DNA of 64,000 nucleotides from Sporichthya brevicatena (GTDB lineage Bacteria; Actinomycetota; Actinomycetes; Sporichthyales; Sporichthyaceae). Numbering within the stretch: position 1 is the first letter of the stretch; each line of letters begins with the position of its first letter. This document shows, piece after piece, positions 43,236 through 52,928 of the stretch. Location: the NCBI RefSeq assembly GCF_039525035.1, contig NZ_BAAAHE010000025.1:1-64000 (forward strand). The letters run 5' to 3'. A program made the position numbers and the translations under genes. The notes below the pieces were generated by a model that ran no database searches, was not told the origin of the DNA, and saw only the letters and a program-made list of their open reading frames with translations.

Positions 43236-44472
43236 CCGGGTCCGGCGCCAGGACCGCCGGGCCGTAGTGCTCGGCGACGGCGAGGGCGAGGGCGAGCCCG
43301 GACCGGTCCTCGTCGAGGGGCCGGCCCCGCAGCCGGGCCGCCAGCTCGAGTCGCTGCTGGATCGTGTTGCGGTGGTAGTTCAGCTCGCGCGCGACGGCGC
43401 GGATGTTCGTCCCGCCGTCGAGGTAGTTCCGCAGCGTCGCGCGCAGCCGCTCCTCGCGCTCCCCGGGCAGCGCGAGGTCGCCGAGCTGGGCCGCGACGAA
43501 CCGGCGCAGGGCCTCGACGTCGTCGGTGAGGACGGCGAGGGTGGCGACGTCCGCGAAGCGCGTGACGCCGACGGGCACCGCCGCCGCGGACGCGATCGTC
43601 TGCGCCCGCAGGGCCTCGGCGTGGCTCGCGCGGAAGCCGGCGGGCCCGGGCGCCGGGGTGCCGGTGGCGATCCGGAACCCGTCCCGGGGTGCGGGCAGCT
43701 CGCCGTCCAGCCACCCGGCCCCGGCCGGGGCGCTGATCCAGCCCCAGGTCGTCGTCGAGTCGACGGGGACGAGCAGCGGCGCGCAGCCGGCCGCGGCGTC
43801 CGCCCACTCGCGGGCGGCGGCCTCCAGCCCGCCGACGTCCCGGCCGGAGAACCGCGCCCGGGACCAGCAGACGAACGCCACGTGGGTGCGTTCCAGCGGG
43901 TGCCCCAGGCGCCGGGACAGCTCGTGCTCGGACCCGCTCGCCCGGCCCTCCAGCACCGCGAGCACGTCGTCCCGCTGGCGCCACGAGGCACCCCGCAGCC
44001 GCGCCTCGCGCTCGACGGCGTGGGTGTGGACGGTGACCTCCATCCCGGCGGTCACGTACTCCAGGAGGACCTCGGCGCACAGCGCGACGACCGCGGCCCG
44101 AGCCTCGGGATCCGCGATCTCGGTCTCGATCCGCTGCTGCCACAGCTGCCAGAGCCGCTGGTGCCCGCGCTGGTACGAGCGGAGGATCGCCCCGACGGAG
44201 ACGTCCCAGTGCGCGCAGTCGCGGGCGAACGGGGCGGTGATGGCGGCGAGTTCGACCGGCTGGGGGCTCCCGGCGGCGGCCAGGGCGGCGGTGATCGCCG
44301 CGACGTGCTCGTCGACCATCTGCTGGGTCTGGCGGGCGATGACGGGCACCGCGGTCAGCTCCGGGACGCCGGGGAGGACCTCGCGGTGGAGGGTCGCGGC
44401 CGTGTCTCGGTCGCCCGGGGCGTGGCGGCGTGCCACCTCCGAGAGCAGTTGCGCGACCTTCGGACGGTCCAC
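43222..44472 (-). CDS. PucR-family regulator, second copy
   Basis: 416-aa regulator with an RsbRD_N-like helical N-terminus, a variable middle region and a C-terminal PucR HTH (DGGTNIRAVARELNYHRNTI, then QQRLELAARLRGRPL). GTG 44472 is 6 nt after TAGGCT on the minus strand. Same architecture as the regulator at 31746-33014. It is convergent with the P450 gene and overlaps its end by 14 bp, so it may regulate that P450, though nothing in the sequence proves it. It is divergent from phoH with 42 bp between starts. Confidence 0.87.
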   Translation of the reverse strand: MDRPKVAQLLSEVARRHAPGDRDTAATLHREVLPGVPELTAVPVIARQTQQMVDEHVAAITAALAAAGSPQPVELAAITAPFARDCAHWDVSVGAILRSYQRGHQRLWQLWQQRIETEIADPEARAAVVALCAEVLLEYVTAGMEVTVHTHAVEREARLRGASWRQRDDVLAVLEGRASGSEHELSRRLGHPLERTHVAFVCWSRARFSGRDVGGLEAAAREWADAAAGCAPLLVPVDSTTTWGWISAPAGAGWLDGELPAPRDGFRIATGTPAPGPAGFRASHAEALRAQTIASAAAVPVGVTRFADVATLAVLTDDVEALRRFVAAQLGDLALPGEREERLRATLRNYLDGGTNIRAVARELNYHRNTIQQRLELAARLRGRPLDEDRSGLALALAVAEHYGPAVLAPDPATPG

Positions 44473-44514
44473 GGTCGCAGCCTAGGGCCGCGGCGGGCGC
44501 GTAGCATGGCGCCG

Positions 44515-45521
<1,007 letters not shown>

Positions 45522-45525
<4 letters not shown>

Positions 45526-46001
45526 CGGGCCATCAGATGAACGTCGACATCTGCAACGAGTCGGGCGTCGAGGTCGACACCGACGCCCTGCTCGACCTGG
45601 TCCGGCACGTCCTGGACGAGATGCGCATCCACCCGCAGGCCGAGCTCTCCGTGCTGCTGGTCGACACCGCGACGATGGAGAAGCTCCACGTCCAGTGGAT
45701 GGACGAGCCCGGGCCCACCGACGTCCTCGCCTTCCCGATGGACGAGCTGCGCCCCGGCCGCCGCGACAACCCGGAGGCCGACCCCGGTCTGCTCGGGGAC
45801 GTCGTGCTCTGTCCCGAGGTCGCGGCGAACCAGGCCCGGATCGCCGGCCACTCCACCGAGGACGAGCTCCAGCTGCTCTGCACCCACGGCATACTCCACC
45901 TCCTCGGGTACGACCACGCCGACCCGGTGGAGGAGAAGGAGATGTTCGACGAGCAGCGCCGTCTGCTCGCCGCGTGGCACTCCCGGCGCCGGCAGGGCTA
46001 G
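45522..46001 (+). CDS. ybeY: Endoribonuclease YbeY
   Basis: 159-aa zinc-dependent YbeY involved in 16S rRNA 3' end maturation and 70S quality control. The zinc motif is [11 protein letters not shown], with [11 protein letters not shown] upstream. GTG 45522 overlaps the phoH stop (GTGA); ATG 45537 is an alternative start that fits the usual beginning MNVDICNES. The CNNM gene follows 15 bp later, the standard arrangement. Confidence 0.95.
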
Positions 46002-46016
46002 GCGGCGACCTCCCCC

Positions 46017-47336
46017 ATGGGCTCCGACCTCACGCTGATCCTCCTCGCCGTCACCCTGGTGGCGGTGGCCGGTGCGTTCGCGGCGATGGAGGCGGCGATC
46101 TCGCGGCTGTCCCGCTCGAAGGTGGAGGAGCTCGCCCGCAGCGGTCGCCGGCTCGGCGTCAAGCTGCGGGAGATCGCCGACGACACCCCGCGCTACCTGA
46201 ACATCGCCCTGCTCCTGCGCCTGATCTGCGAACTGATGGCGACCGCCATGGTCGCGGTCGTCGCGCTGGGCGAGATCGACAACAAGTGGGGCGCGGTCGG
46301 CCTGACCGGCGGCGTGATGGTCGTCGTGTCCTACGTCGTCGTCGGCGTCTCGCCGCGGACCGTGGGGCGGCAGAACGCCGGTGCGGTCGGTCTGATCGCC
46401 GCCGCGATCCTGCCGCCGCTCGCCGCGGCGCTGGGTCCGCTGCCGAAGGGCCTGATCCTGCTCGGCAACGCGGTGACGCCCGGCAAGGGATTCCGTGAGG
46501 GCCCGTTCGCCTCCGAGGCCGAGCTGCGTGACCTCGTCGACCTCGCCGCCGAGGAGTCGATGGTCATCGAGGACGACGAGCGCCGCATGGTGCACTCGGT
46601 CTTCGAACTCGGCGACACGATCGTGCGCGAGGTCATGGTGCCGCGCACCGAGATGGTCTTCATCGAGCAGACGAAGTCCCTGCGCCAGGCGCTCTCGCTC
46701 GCCCTGCGCAGCGGGTTCTCCCGCATTCCCGTCGTCGGCGAGGGCGAGGACGACATCGTGGGCGTCGTCTACCTCAAGGACGTGGTGCGCCGCGTCCACT
46801 GGGACCGCGAGGCCGAGTCGCTGCCGGTCTCCAACGTGATGCGGAAGGCGATCTTCGTGCCCGACTCGAAGGCCGTCGACGCGCTGCTCAAGGAGATGCA
46901 GCTGACGCAGTCTCACATCGCGATCCTGGTCGACGAGTACGGCGGTACCGCCGGCCTGGTGACGATGGAGGACCTGGTCGAGGAGATCGTCGGCGAGATC
47001 GCCGACGAGTACGACCGCGAGCGTCCGCCGGTCGAGCGGCTGGACGACGGCTCGGTGCGCGTGATCGCCCGGCTCCCGGTCGAGGAGCTCGGCGAGGTCT
47101 TCGAGCGGGAGATCGAGGACGACGAGGTCGAGACCGTCGGCGGCCTGCTCGCCAAGCACCTCGGGCGCGTCCCGATCCCCGGCGCCGAGGTCGTCGTCGA
47201 GGGCCTGCGCCTCCACGCGGAGAGCGTCGGCGGTCGCCGGAACCGCATCACGACGGTGCTGGTGACCGTCGAGCCCGAACCCGACCCCGAGGGGTCCGAC
47301 GAGGGTGCCGACGTCGCCGAGCACGAGCACGCCTGA
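46017..47336 (+). CDS. CNNM/HlyC-family transporter with CBS pair (ybeY-linked)
   Basis: 439-aa protein with a DUF21 membrane domain (about 1-175; IALGEIDNKW area), a CBS pair (about 190-330; VMVPRTEMVFIEQTKSLRQA, VTMEDLVEEIVGEIADEYDR) and a CorC_HlyC domain (about 340-420; VETVGGLLAKHLGRVPIPG). Predicted divalent-cation transporter or regulator. Note VGVSPRTVGRQNAG replaces the GE-xPKNxA motif seen in the other two CNNM genes of this window, a difference typical of the ybeY-linked actinobacterial branch. Operon phoH-ybeY-CNNM. Confidence 0.92.
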   Translation: MGSDLTLILLAVTLVAVAGAFAAMEAAISRLSRSKVEELARSGRRLGVKLREIADDTPRYLNIALLLRLICELMATAMVAVVALGEIDNKWGAVGLTGGVMVVVSYVVVGVSPRTVGRQNAGAVGLIAAAILPPLAAALGPLPKGLILLGNAVTPGKGFREGPFASEAELRDLVDLAAEESMVIEDDERRMVHSVFELGDTIVREVMVPRTEMVFIEQTKSLRQALSLALRSGFSRIPVVGEGEDDIVGVVYLKDVVRRVHWDREAESLPVSNVMRKAIFVPDSKAVDALLKEMQLTQSHIAILVDEYGGTAGLVTMEDLVEEIVGEIADEYDRERPPVERLDDGSVRVIARLPVEELGEVFEREIEDDEVETVGGLLAKHLGRVPIPGAEVVVEGLRLHAESVGGRRNRITTVLVTVEPEPDPEGSDEGADVAEHEHA

Positions 47337-47369
47337 GCCCGGCGCAGCCGGCTGTCCTAGGGTTCTCGC

Positions 47370-47705
47370 GTGGCCGACGACCTGCACCCCGAAGACGCCA
47401 AGCTCGTGACGCTCGCGCGCTCCACCCGCGCCCGCAACGGTGCCGCCGAGGGCGCGGCGGTCCGCGACGACACCGGGCGGACCTACGCCGCCTCCACCGT
47501 CGACCTGCCGTCGCTGCAGCTCACCGCGCTCCAGGCCGCGGTCGTGATGGCGGTCGCCAGCGGCGCCCGGGGGCTCGAGGCCGGGGCCGTCGTCTCCGCG
47601 GCCGAGTCCGTGGCCGACGCCGACCGCGCCGCGCTCAGCGACCTCGGCGGGACCCCGCCGCTGCACCTCGCCGGGCTCGACGGAGTCGTCCGCGTCACCG
47701 GCTGA
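47370..47705 (+). CDS. Cytidine-deaminase-like protein lacking catalytic residues
   Basis: 111-aa protein with the cytidine deaminase fold signature (TRARNGAAEGAAVRDDTGRT, LQLTALQAAVVMAVASGARG) but no HAE motif and no cysteine at all, so the zinc site is absent. Homologues occur in the same place, between the CNNM gene and era, in other Actinobacteria. It is thus a conserved non-catalytic relative rather than a decayed gene. GTG 47370 is 6 nt after TAGGGT, a leaderless promoter. Confidence 0.82.
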   Translation: MADDLHPEDAKLVTLARSTRARNGAAEGAAVRDDTGRTYAASTVDLPSLQLTALQAAVVMAVASGARGLEAGAVVSAAESVADADRAALSDLGGTPPLHLAGLDGVVRVTG

Positions 47706-47710
47706 GACAC

Positions 47711-47863
47711 CTACGGCGGGGGTTCGGTCGACCCGCAGCGGTCGCACGGGGTGACGGGCTCGCCGTCGCCGTCGACCTCGCGGAGCGCTCCGCACTCCGG
47801 GCAGACGCGGTTCAGCCAGCAGACCGGGTCGCCGCCCGTGTCACCCGTGGCTGTGTCACCCAT
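47711..47863 (-). CDS. 50-aa zinc-ribbon protein
   Basis: Small ORF on the minus strand between the deaminase-like gene and era. It starts MGDTATGDTGG and has two knuckles, CPECG (Cys 21, 24) and CDRCG (Cys 40, 43), plus Cys 15, ending in a Pro-rich tail. The four paired cysteines 15 residues apart make a rubredoxin-like zinc ribbon. ATG 47863; GTG codons further up are not needed. It is convergent with the deaminase-like gene (5 bp gap) and divergent from era (38 bp). Function unknown, but cysteine spacing strongly supports coding. Confidence 0.78.
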   Translation of the reverse strand: MGDTATGDTGGDPVCWLNRVCPECGALREVDGDGEPVTPCDRCGSTEPPP

Positions 47864-47901
47864 GGCTCCATCATGCGCCCCCAGCCTGGGAGAATCGTCG
47901 G

Positions 47902-48825
47902 ATGACCGATCACCGCTCCGGCTTCGCGTGCTTCGTGGGGCGGCCGAACACCGGCAAGTCGACCCTGACCAACGCCCTGGTCGGGGCGAAGGTGGCCATC
48001 ACCTCCGACCGGCCGCAGACGACGCGGCACACGATCCGCGGCATCGTCAGCCGGCCGGACGCCCAGCTCGTCCTCGTCGACACCCCCGGTTTCCACCGGC
48101 CGCGCACGCTGTTGGGGGAGCGGCTCAACGACCTCGTCCGGGGGACGCTCGCGGAGGTCGACGTGGTCGGCCTCTGCGTCCCGGCGGACGAGAAGATCGG
48201 CCCGGGTGACCGCTACATCGCCGGCGAGCTCGCGAAGGCGAAGAAGAAGCACACGTCGGTGTTCGCGATCGTCACCAAGACCGACGCCGCCGACAAGCAG
48301 CGGGTGGCCGAGCAGCTGCTCGCGGTCTCCGCGCTCGGCGAGCAGGTCGGCATCGACTTCGCCGAGATCGTGCCCGTCTCGGCGGTGCGGGGGGAGCAGG
48401 TCGAGCTGCTCGCCGACCTGTTGATGAAGACCCTCCCGCCCGGCCCGGCGCTCTACCCGGACGGCGAGCTGACCGACTCGCCGGAGGAGCGGATGGTCGC
48501 CGAGCTCATCCGCGAGGCCGCGCTCGAAGGCGTCCGCGACGAACTGCCGCACTCGCTGGCGGTCGTCGTCGAGGAGATGGTGCCCCGCGAGGGCCGGCCC
48601 GAGGACTCGCCGCTGCTCGACGTCCGCGCCGACGTCTACGTCGAGCGCGACAGCCAGAAGGGCATCGTCATCGGCAAGGGCGGGGCCCGGCTCCGCGAGG
48701 TCGGCTCGACCGCGCGCCGGCAGATCGAGGCCCTCCTCGGGACCCCGATCTATCTGGACCTGCACGTCCGCGTCGCCAAGGACTGGCAGCGCGACCCCAA
48801 GCAGCTGCGCAAGCTGGGTTTCTGA
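47902..48825 (+). CDS. era: GTPase Era
   Basis: 307-aa GTPase that binds the 3' end of 16S rRNA during 30S maturation. G1 is GRPNTGKST, G2 is in TTRHTIRG, G3 is DTPGFH, G4 is TKTDA (variant of NKxD). The C-terminal KH domain contains GIVIGKGGARLREVG. ATG 47902 is 6 nt after GAGAAT. The conserved cluster phoH-ybeY-CNNM-deaminase-like-era ends here. The final residues LRKLGF are typical. Confidence 0.96.
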   Translation: MTDHRSGFACFVGRPNTGKSTLTNALVGAKVAITSDRPQTTRHTIRGIVSRPDAQLVLVDTPGFHRPRTLLGERLNDLVRGTLAEVDVVGLCVPADEKIGPGDRYIAGELAKAKKKHTSVFAIVTKTDAADKQRVAEQLLAVSALGEQVGIDFAEIVPVSAVRGEQVELLADLLMKTLPPGPALYPDGELTDSPEERMVAELIREAALEGVRDELPHSLAVVVEEMVPREGRPEDSPLLDVRADVYVERDSQKGIVIGKGGARLREVGSTARRQIEALLGTPIYLDLHVRVAKDWQRDPKQLRKLGF

Positions 48826-48857
48826 CGCCGCGTTTCTGACGCTGGGGTTCCGACCCG

Positions 48858-49835
48858 TCAGAGCCGGACCTGCCACTCGCCCCAGTGGTCCCAGAGGCGG
48901 AAGCCCATCGCCTCGTTGACGGCGATCATCGGGGAGTTCGAGACCGCGTTCCAGGTCAGCAGCGTCCGCACCGTCGGCCGGTGCCGCAGCAGGTGCGCGA
49001 GGTTCGCGACCTTGACCCACGTCCCGAGGCGGTGGCCCCGGTGGTCGGGGTCGACGATCGTGTTCCACTGCCAGCCGTGCTCCGACGTCTCCGGCGTCAG
49101 TGCGAGGTGCGTGAACGCCGCGACCGTCCCCTCCGCATCGACCGCGACGGTCGTGTGGACCTCCAGGCCCTGCTTCGCCGCCGCCGCCTCACGACCCCGG
49201 AGCCGCTCGACGTCGTAGACCTCCGGCTCCCACTCCAGATTCTCCAGCGGGGCGTCGGTGGACATCCGGCCGTTGAGGTAGGCGAGCCCCTCGGCGAACT
49301 GCTCCGGGACGGCGCCGACGAACGAGTGCACCGTGTAGCCGGTGCCGTGGGCGCGGGCGGTGCTCTCGAGGCCGGCGGCCCGCGCCCGGACGGTGTCGTC
49401 GACGACGAGGCGGCGCCGCGCGTCGCGCGTCCCGAGCTCGGCGTCGAGGGATCGCGCGAACTCCTCGCCGGCGGAGCCCAGACGGGCCTCGAAGATGAGC
49501 AGCTTGCGCTCGGACGCCAGTGCCCGGTCGGCCACGTGGTTCCACAGCAGGCGGCCGACGCCGCGGCGGCGGAACTCCGGATGGACCGTCAGTTCCACGA
49601 GCCCGGTGGAGGTGTTGTCCAGTTCCGGAGTAGTCAACTGGACCAGTCCCACGACGCGCCCGCCGTCGACCGCGACCCAGTGGGTCGTGGGCTCGTCCGG
49701 GGTCGGGTGCAGGATGCGCCGGCCCTCGTAGCCCGGGGCGAACGGCGGGTCGTCGGGGAGGTCGTGGGCGTGGGCAGCCGCCAGGACGGCGACGACCTCG
49801 TCGATCCGCGCCGGGTCCAGCTGCTCGATGTCCAT
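48858..49835 (-). CDS. Tandem GNAT N-acetyltransferase
   Basis: 325-aa protein with two GNAT folds. The first has the acetyl-CoA loop HPEFRRRGVGRLLWNHV (about residues 82-98). The second has DPDHRGHRLGTWVKVANL (about 245-262) and the late NSPMIAVNEAMGFRLWDHW. Such didomain proteins resemble mycothiol-synthase-like or aminoglycoside-modifying families but the substrate is unknown. ATG 49835. Convergent with era, 32 bp apart. Confidence 0.9.
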   Translation of the reverse strand: MDIEQLDPARIDEVVAVLAAAHAHDLPDDPPFAPGYEGRRILHPTPDEPTTHWVAVDGGRVVGLVQLTTPELDNTSTGLVELTVHPEFRRRGVGRLLWNHVADRALASERKLLIFEARLGSAGEEFARSLDAELGTRDARRRLVVDDTVRARAAGLESTARAHGTGYTVHSFVGAVPEQFAEGLAYLNGRMSTDAPLENLEWEPEVYDVERLRGREAAAAKQGLEVHTTVAVDAEGTVAAFTHLALTPETSEHGWQWNTIVDPDHRGHRLGTWVKVANLAHLLRHRPTVRTLLTWNAVSNSPMIAVNEAMGFRLWDHWGEWQVRL

Positions 49836-49900
49836 GGCGCAAGGGGACCGCGTCGGGCGGTCCCGGCGCCAGCGATTTTCGGGCGGCGTGGGCGGGTCGC

Positions 49901-50524
49901 TCAGCGCAGCAGTGCGCGCATCACGCGGGTGGCACGGTCGGGGTCGGCCGGCTCGCCAGTGAGGGTGGGGGCGTGGGCGTACGCCTCCAACAGGCGGACG
50001 ACGGCGAAGGCGAGCTCGCCGTCGTCCAGGTCGATGGTCAGATGACCGGCGGCGCGGTCCGCGGCGAGGATCTCCGTCACCTTGGCGATCAGGCGGGCCT
50101 GGAACGGGCTCGCGTTCGTGGTGCAGAGGCGGACGAACGTCTCGGGTTCCTCGCGCTGCAGGCGCAGGACCCCGGTGTTGGTGGCCATTGCGCGGAGGTA
50201 GCGGCCGAGCAGCTCGGGGGCCCGCGGGCTGATGCCCTCGGCGTCGATGTCGGCCAGCAGCCGGTCGATCGTGCGGTCGGTCAGGTGGCACATGACCTCG
50301 GAGAGCAGCTCGTCCCGCGTCCCCACCCAGCGATGCATGGTCACGCGGCTGACCCCGACCTCCCCGGCGAGGGCGGAGATGTCGATCCGCTTGCCGGCCA
50401 TGAACCAGCGGCAGGCGAGGTCGAACGCCGTGCCGATGCTCGCGCGCGGGACGTCACCCTCGCGCGCCAGGCGCTCGCCGAGCGGGGAGGACGCGACGGA
50501 GGTCGACGAGGTGGGTGGAACCAC
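49901..50524 (-). CDS. TetR-family regulator (QsdR-like)
   Basis: 207-aa regulator with an N-terminal HTH (FMAGKRIDISALAGEVGVSR, VTMHRWVGTRDELL) and a QsdR-type C-terminal domain. GTG 50524. It is divergent from the lipase/acyl-CoA dehydrogenase operon, with inverted repeats between them at 50550-50581, so it likely represses that operon and itself. Ligand may be an acyl-CoA or lipid product, by analogy with other lipid-gene TetR regulators; not shown. Confidence 0.88.
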   Translation of the reverse strand: MVPPTSSTSVASSPLGERLAREGDVPRASIGTAFDLACRWFMAGKRIDISALAGEVGVSRVTMHRWVGTRDELLSEVMCHLTDRTIDRLLADIDAEGISPRAPELLGRYLRAMATNTGVLRLQREEPETFVRLCTTNASPFQARLIAKVTEILAADRAAGHLTIDLDDGELAFAVVRLLEAYAHAPTLTGEPADPDRATRVMRALLR

Positions 50525-50549
50525 GACTGCCCCCTTGCGGACCGGATGA

Positions 50550-50581
50550 CGGCAATGTTACACATTGCCGTAGATGTAACA
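50550..50581. promoter_or_regulatory. TetR operator between the regulator and lipase genes
   Basis: CGGCAATGT-TAC-ACATTGCCG is a perfect 9-bp inverted repeat (50550-50570). It overlaps a second pair, TGTTACA (50556-50562) and TGTAACA (50575-50581). The site is 26 bp from the regulator start and 40 bp from the lipase start, so one bound dimer or tetramer could control both. Confidence 0.68.
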
Positions 50582-50620
50582 CGATGAAACAGATCCCCTT
50601 GATTGTAGCGAGGTTGCCCC

Positions 50621-51652
50621 ATGTCCCGGAGCCCCCGACCCCGCCGGATCGCCCGACTCGCCGCGGTCCTGGCCGCGGCCGCGACGCTGTCCGCCGTGCC
50701 CGGCCCGGCGGCCGCCGCGGCGGAGGGCCGGTTCGCTCCGGTGAACCGGCCGGGCCCGGCGCTCTCGGTCCCGACGGCCGAGCTCGACGCCTCGCTCGCG
50801 TGCACCGGGAACGTCGAGAAGGGCCGGCAGACGGTCCTGTTCGTCCCGGGGACCACGGTGAACCCGCGCGAGGACTACTCCTGGAACTGGTTCCGGGCCC
50901 TCGACCGGCTGAACCGCCCGTACTGCGCGGTGACGTTGCCGTTCAACACGACCGGGGACACCCAGATCGCGTCGGAGTACGTCGTCCACGCGATCCGCAA
51001 GATCTCCGCGATCACCAAGCGCAAGGTCCAGGTGATGGGCCACAGCCAGGGCGGCACCGAACCGCGCTTCGCGCTGCGGTTCTGGCCGGACCTGCGCAGC
51101 AAGGTCGACGACTACATCGCGTTCGCGGCGACGAACCACGGCAGTGCGCTGATCCGCGGGCTGTGCCTGCCGACCTGCTCGCCGTCGCTGTGGCAGCAGA
51201 TCGACAACTCGAACTACATCCAGGCGATGAACTCGTACCAGGAGACCTTCGAGGGCATCTCGTACACCGCGATCTACACCTGGTTCGACCAGTTCGTGCA
51301 GCCGAACCTCGACGACACCGGCACGACCTCGCTCTCCGGCCCGGGGGACATCACCAACGTCGCGCTGCAGGACGTGTGCCCCGCGAACACCGGCGAGCAC
51401 ATCGCGATCGGCACCTACGACCCGGTGGCCTACGCACTGGCGATGGACGCGCTGAACCACCCCGGCCCGGCCGACCCGTCGCGCATCCCGTCCTCGGTCT
51501 GTTCCGAGGTCTTCATGCCGGGCGTCGACCCGCGCACGTTCCCGACCAACCTCGTCGACGCCTACAACCAGATCTTCGCCGGGCTGACCACCGATCCGCG
51601 GGTCGACAGAGAGCCTGAGCTGAAGCCGTACACGCTGGCCGGGAGGTCCTGA
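50621..51652 (+). CDS. Secreted lipase-like alpha/beta hydrolase
   Basis: 343-aa protein with a Sec signal peptide (Arg-rich start, hydrophobic LAAVLAAAATLSAVPGPAAA). The nucleophile elbow is VMGHSQGGTEPRF, with Ser near residue 141. Overall pattern (VLFVPGTTVNPREDYSWNW, FAATNHGSALIRG, HIAIGTYDPVAYALAMDAL) is that of actinobacterial lipases resembling Candida antarctica lipase B, with four to six Cys for disulfides. Likely hydrolyses esters outside the cell. ATG 50621. Its TGA shares one base with the next ATG, coupling it to an acyl-CoA dehydrogenase. Confidence 0.9.
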   Translation: MSRSPRPRRIARLAAVLAAAATLSAVPGPAAAAAEGRFAPVNRPGPALSVPTAELDASLACTGNVEKGRQTVLFVPGTTVNPREDYSWNWFRALDRLNRPYCAVTLPFNTTGDTQIASEYVVHAIRKISAITKRKVQVMGHSQGGTEPRFALRFWPDLRSKVDDYIAFAATNHGSALIRGLCLPTCSPSLWQQIDNSNYIQAMNSYQETFEGISYTAIYTWFDQFVQPNLDDTGTTSLSGPGDITNVALQDVCPANTGEHIAIGTYDPVAYALAMDALNHPGPADPSRIPSSVCSEVFMPGVDPRTFPTNLVDAYNQIFAGLTTDPRVDREPELKPYTLAGRS

Positions 51653-52797
51653 TGCTGGGCTCGATCTACACCGACGACCACGAAATGTTCCGGGAGTCCG
51701 TGCGGGAGTTCGTCCGCCGGCAGATCGAGCCGCACGAGGAGAAGTTTCGCGAGAACCGGCTGATCGACCGGGACGTCTGGCTGGCGGCAGGCCGCCAGGG
51801 CCTGCTCGGGCTCGGCGTGCCGGAGAGTTACGGCGGCGCGGACGCCGGCGACTACCGCTTCAACGCGGTCCTCGGGGCGGAGCTCGCGGCGGCCGGCATG
51901 GCCGTGGCGTCCTCCTTCGGGATCCACTTCGACGTCGTTGCGCCGTATCTGGTCGAGCTGGGGACCGAGGAGCAGCGGGAGCGCTGGCTGCCGAAGTTCG
52001 CCACCGGCGAGTTCATCACCGCGATCGGGATGACCGAGCCCGGCGGCGGGTCCGACCTCGCGGCGCTGAAGACCGGCGCGGTCCGCGACGGGGACGACTG
52101 GATCGTCAACGGTTCGAAGACCTTCATCACCAACGGGATCCAGGCGGATCTGGTCGTGGTCGCCGCGCAGACCGACCCGGCCAAGAAGGCGCGGGGGATC
52201 ACGCTGTTCGTTCTCGAGGAGGGCATGCCCGGGTTCACCCGGGGTCGCAAGCTCGACAAGGTCGGGCAGCCTGAGGCCGACACCGCCGAGCTGTTCTTCG
52301 ACGACGTCCGCGTCCCCGACGCCAATCGACTCGGCGAGGTCGGGCATGGCTTCGTCGCGATGATGGAGCGCCTGCCGCAGGAGCGCATCGGCTCGGCCGT
52401 GTCGAACATCGCGCACGCCGCGGCGGTGCTGGCCGAGACCGTCCAGTACGCCAAGGACCGCAAGGCATTCGGGCAGCAGATCGGCGCATTCCAGTCCAAC
52501 AAATTCGTGCTCGCGGAGCTCACCACGAAGGTCGAGCTGACGCAGTGTTACGTCGACCAGGGCGTGCTCGCGCACAGCAAGGGCGAACTGACCGCCGTGG
52601 ACGCCGCCAAGATCAAGTGGTGGTCCGCGCAGGTGCAGAACGAGGTCCTCGACGCCTGCGTCCAACTCCACGGCGGGTACGGCTACATGCGCGAGTACCG
52701 GGTCGCCCGGGCCTGGATGGACGCCCGCGTCACGAAGATCTGGGCCGGCTCGAACGAGATCATGAAGGAGATCATCGGCCGGGACCTCGGCCTCTGA
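51652..52797 (+). CDS. Acyl-CoA dehydrogenase (FadE type)
   Basis: 381-aa FAD-dependent acyl-CoA dehydrogenase with the motifs ITAIGMTEPGGGSDLAALKT and AFGQQIGAFQ. Near the C-terminus the usual YEGT catalytic Glu is replaced (IWAGSNEIMKEIIGR). Instead ERLPQERIGS places Glu 244 where long-chain and isovaleryl-CoA dehydrogenases keep their base. So it is probably active on long or branched chains. Coupled to the secreted lipase, suggesting that released fatty acids are oxidised. TetR control from the divergent gene is likely. Confidence 0.93.
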   Translation: MLGSIYTDDHEMFRESVREFVRRQIEPHEEKFRENRLIDRDVWLAAGRQGLLGLGVPESYGGADAGDYRFNAVLGAELAAAGMAVASSFGIHFDVVAPYLVELGTEEQRERWLPKFATGEFITAIGMTEPGGGSDLAALKTGAVRDGDDWIVNGSKTFITNGIQADLVVVAAQTDPAKKARGITLFVLEEGMPGFTRGRKLDKVGQPEADTAELFFDDVRVPDANRLGEVGHGFVAMMERLPQERIGSAVSNIAHAAAVLAETVQYAKDRKAFGQQIGAFQSNKFVLAELTTKVELTQCYVDQGVLAHSKGELTAVDAAKIKWWSAQVQNEVLDACVQLHGGYGYMREYRVARAWMDARVTKIWAGSNEIMKEIIGRDLGL

Positions 52798-52871
52798 GAG
52801 CCCCGTGACGGGCCCCTCGGACGGACCAACGCAAACCGGGCAGGGTGCCGGCGATGTTGTACGCTGCCCTC

Positions 52872-52928
52872 ATGCGTCTGCGCCCGGCCCCTGGCCTCCT
52901 CCTTAGCAGCCGCGGCGAGGCCCCGTAA
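52872..52928 (+). CDS. leuL: leuA leader peptide
   Basis: 18-residue ORF MRLRPAPGLLLSSRGEAP, with three consecutive Leu codons CTC CTC CTT, directly before an attenuator hairpin and leuA. ATG 52872 lies 6 nt after TACGCT (52860-52865), so the leader is the first codon block of a leaderless transcript. Ribosome stalling at the Leu codons when Leu-tRNA is scarce would prevent the terminator. Short, but context and content make it convincing. Confidence 0.86.
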   Translation: MRLRPAPGLLLSSRGEAP

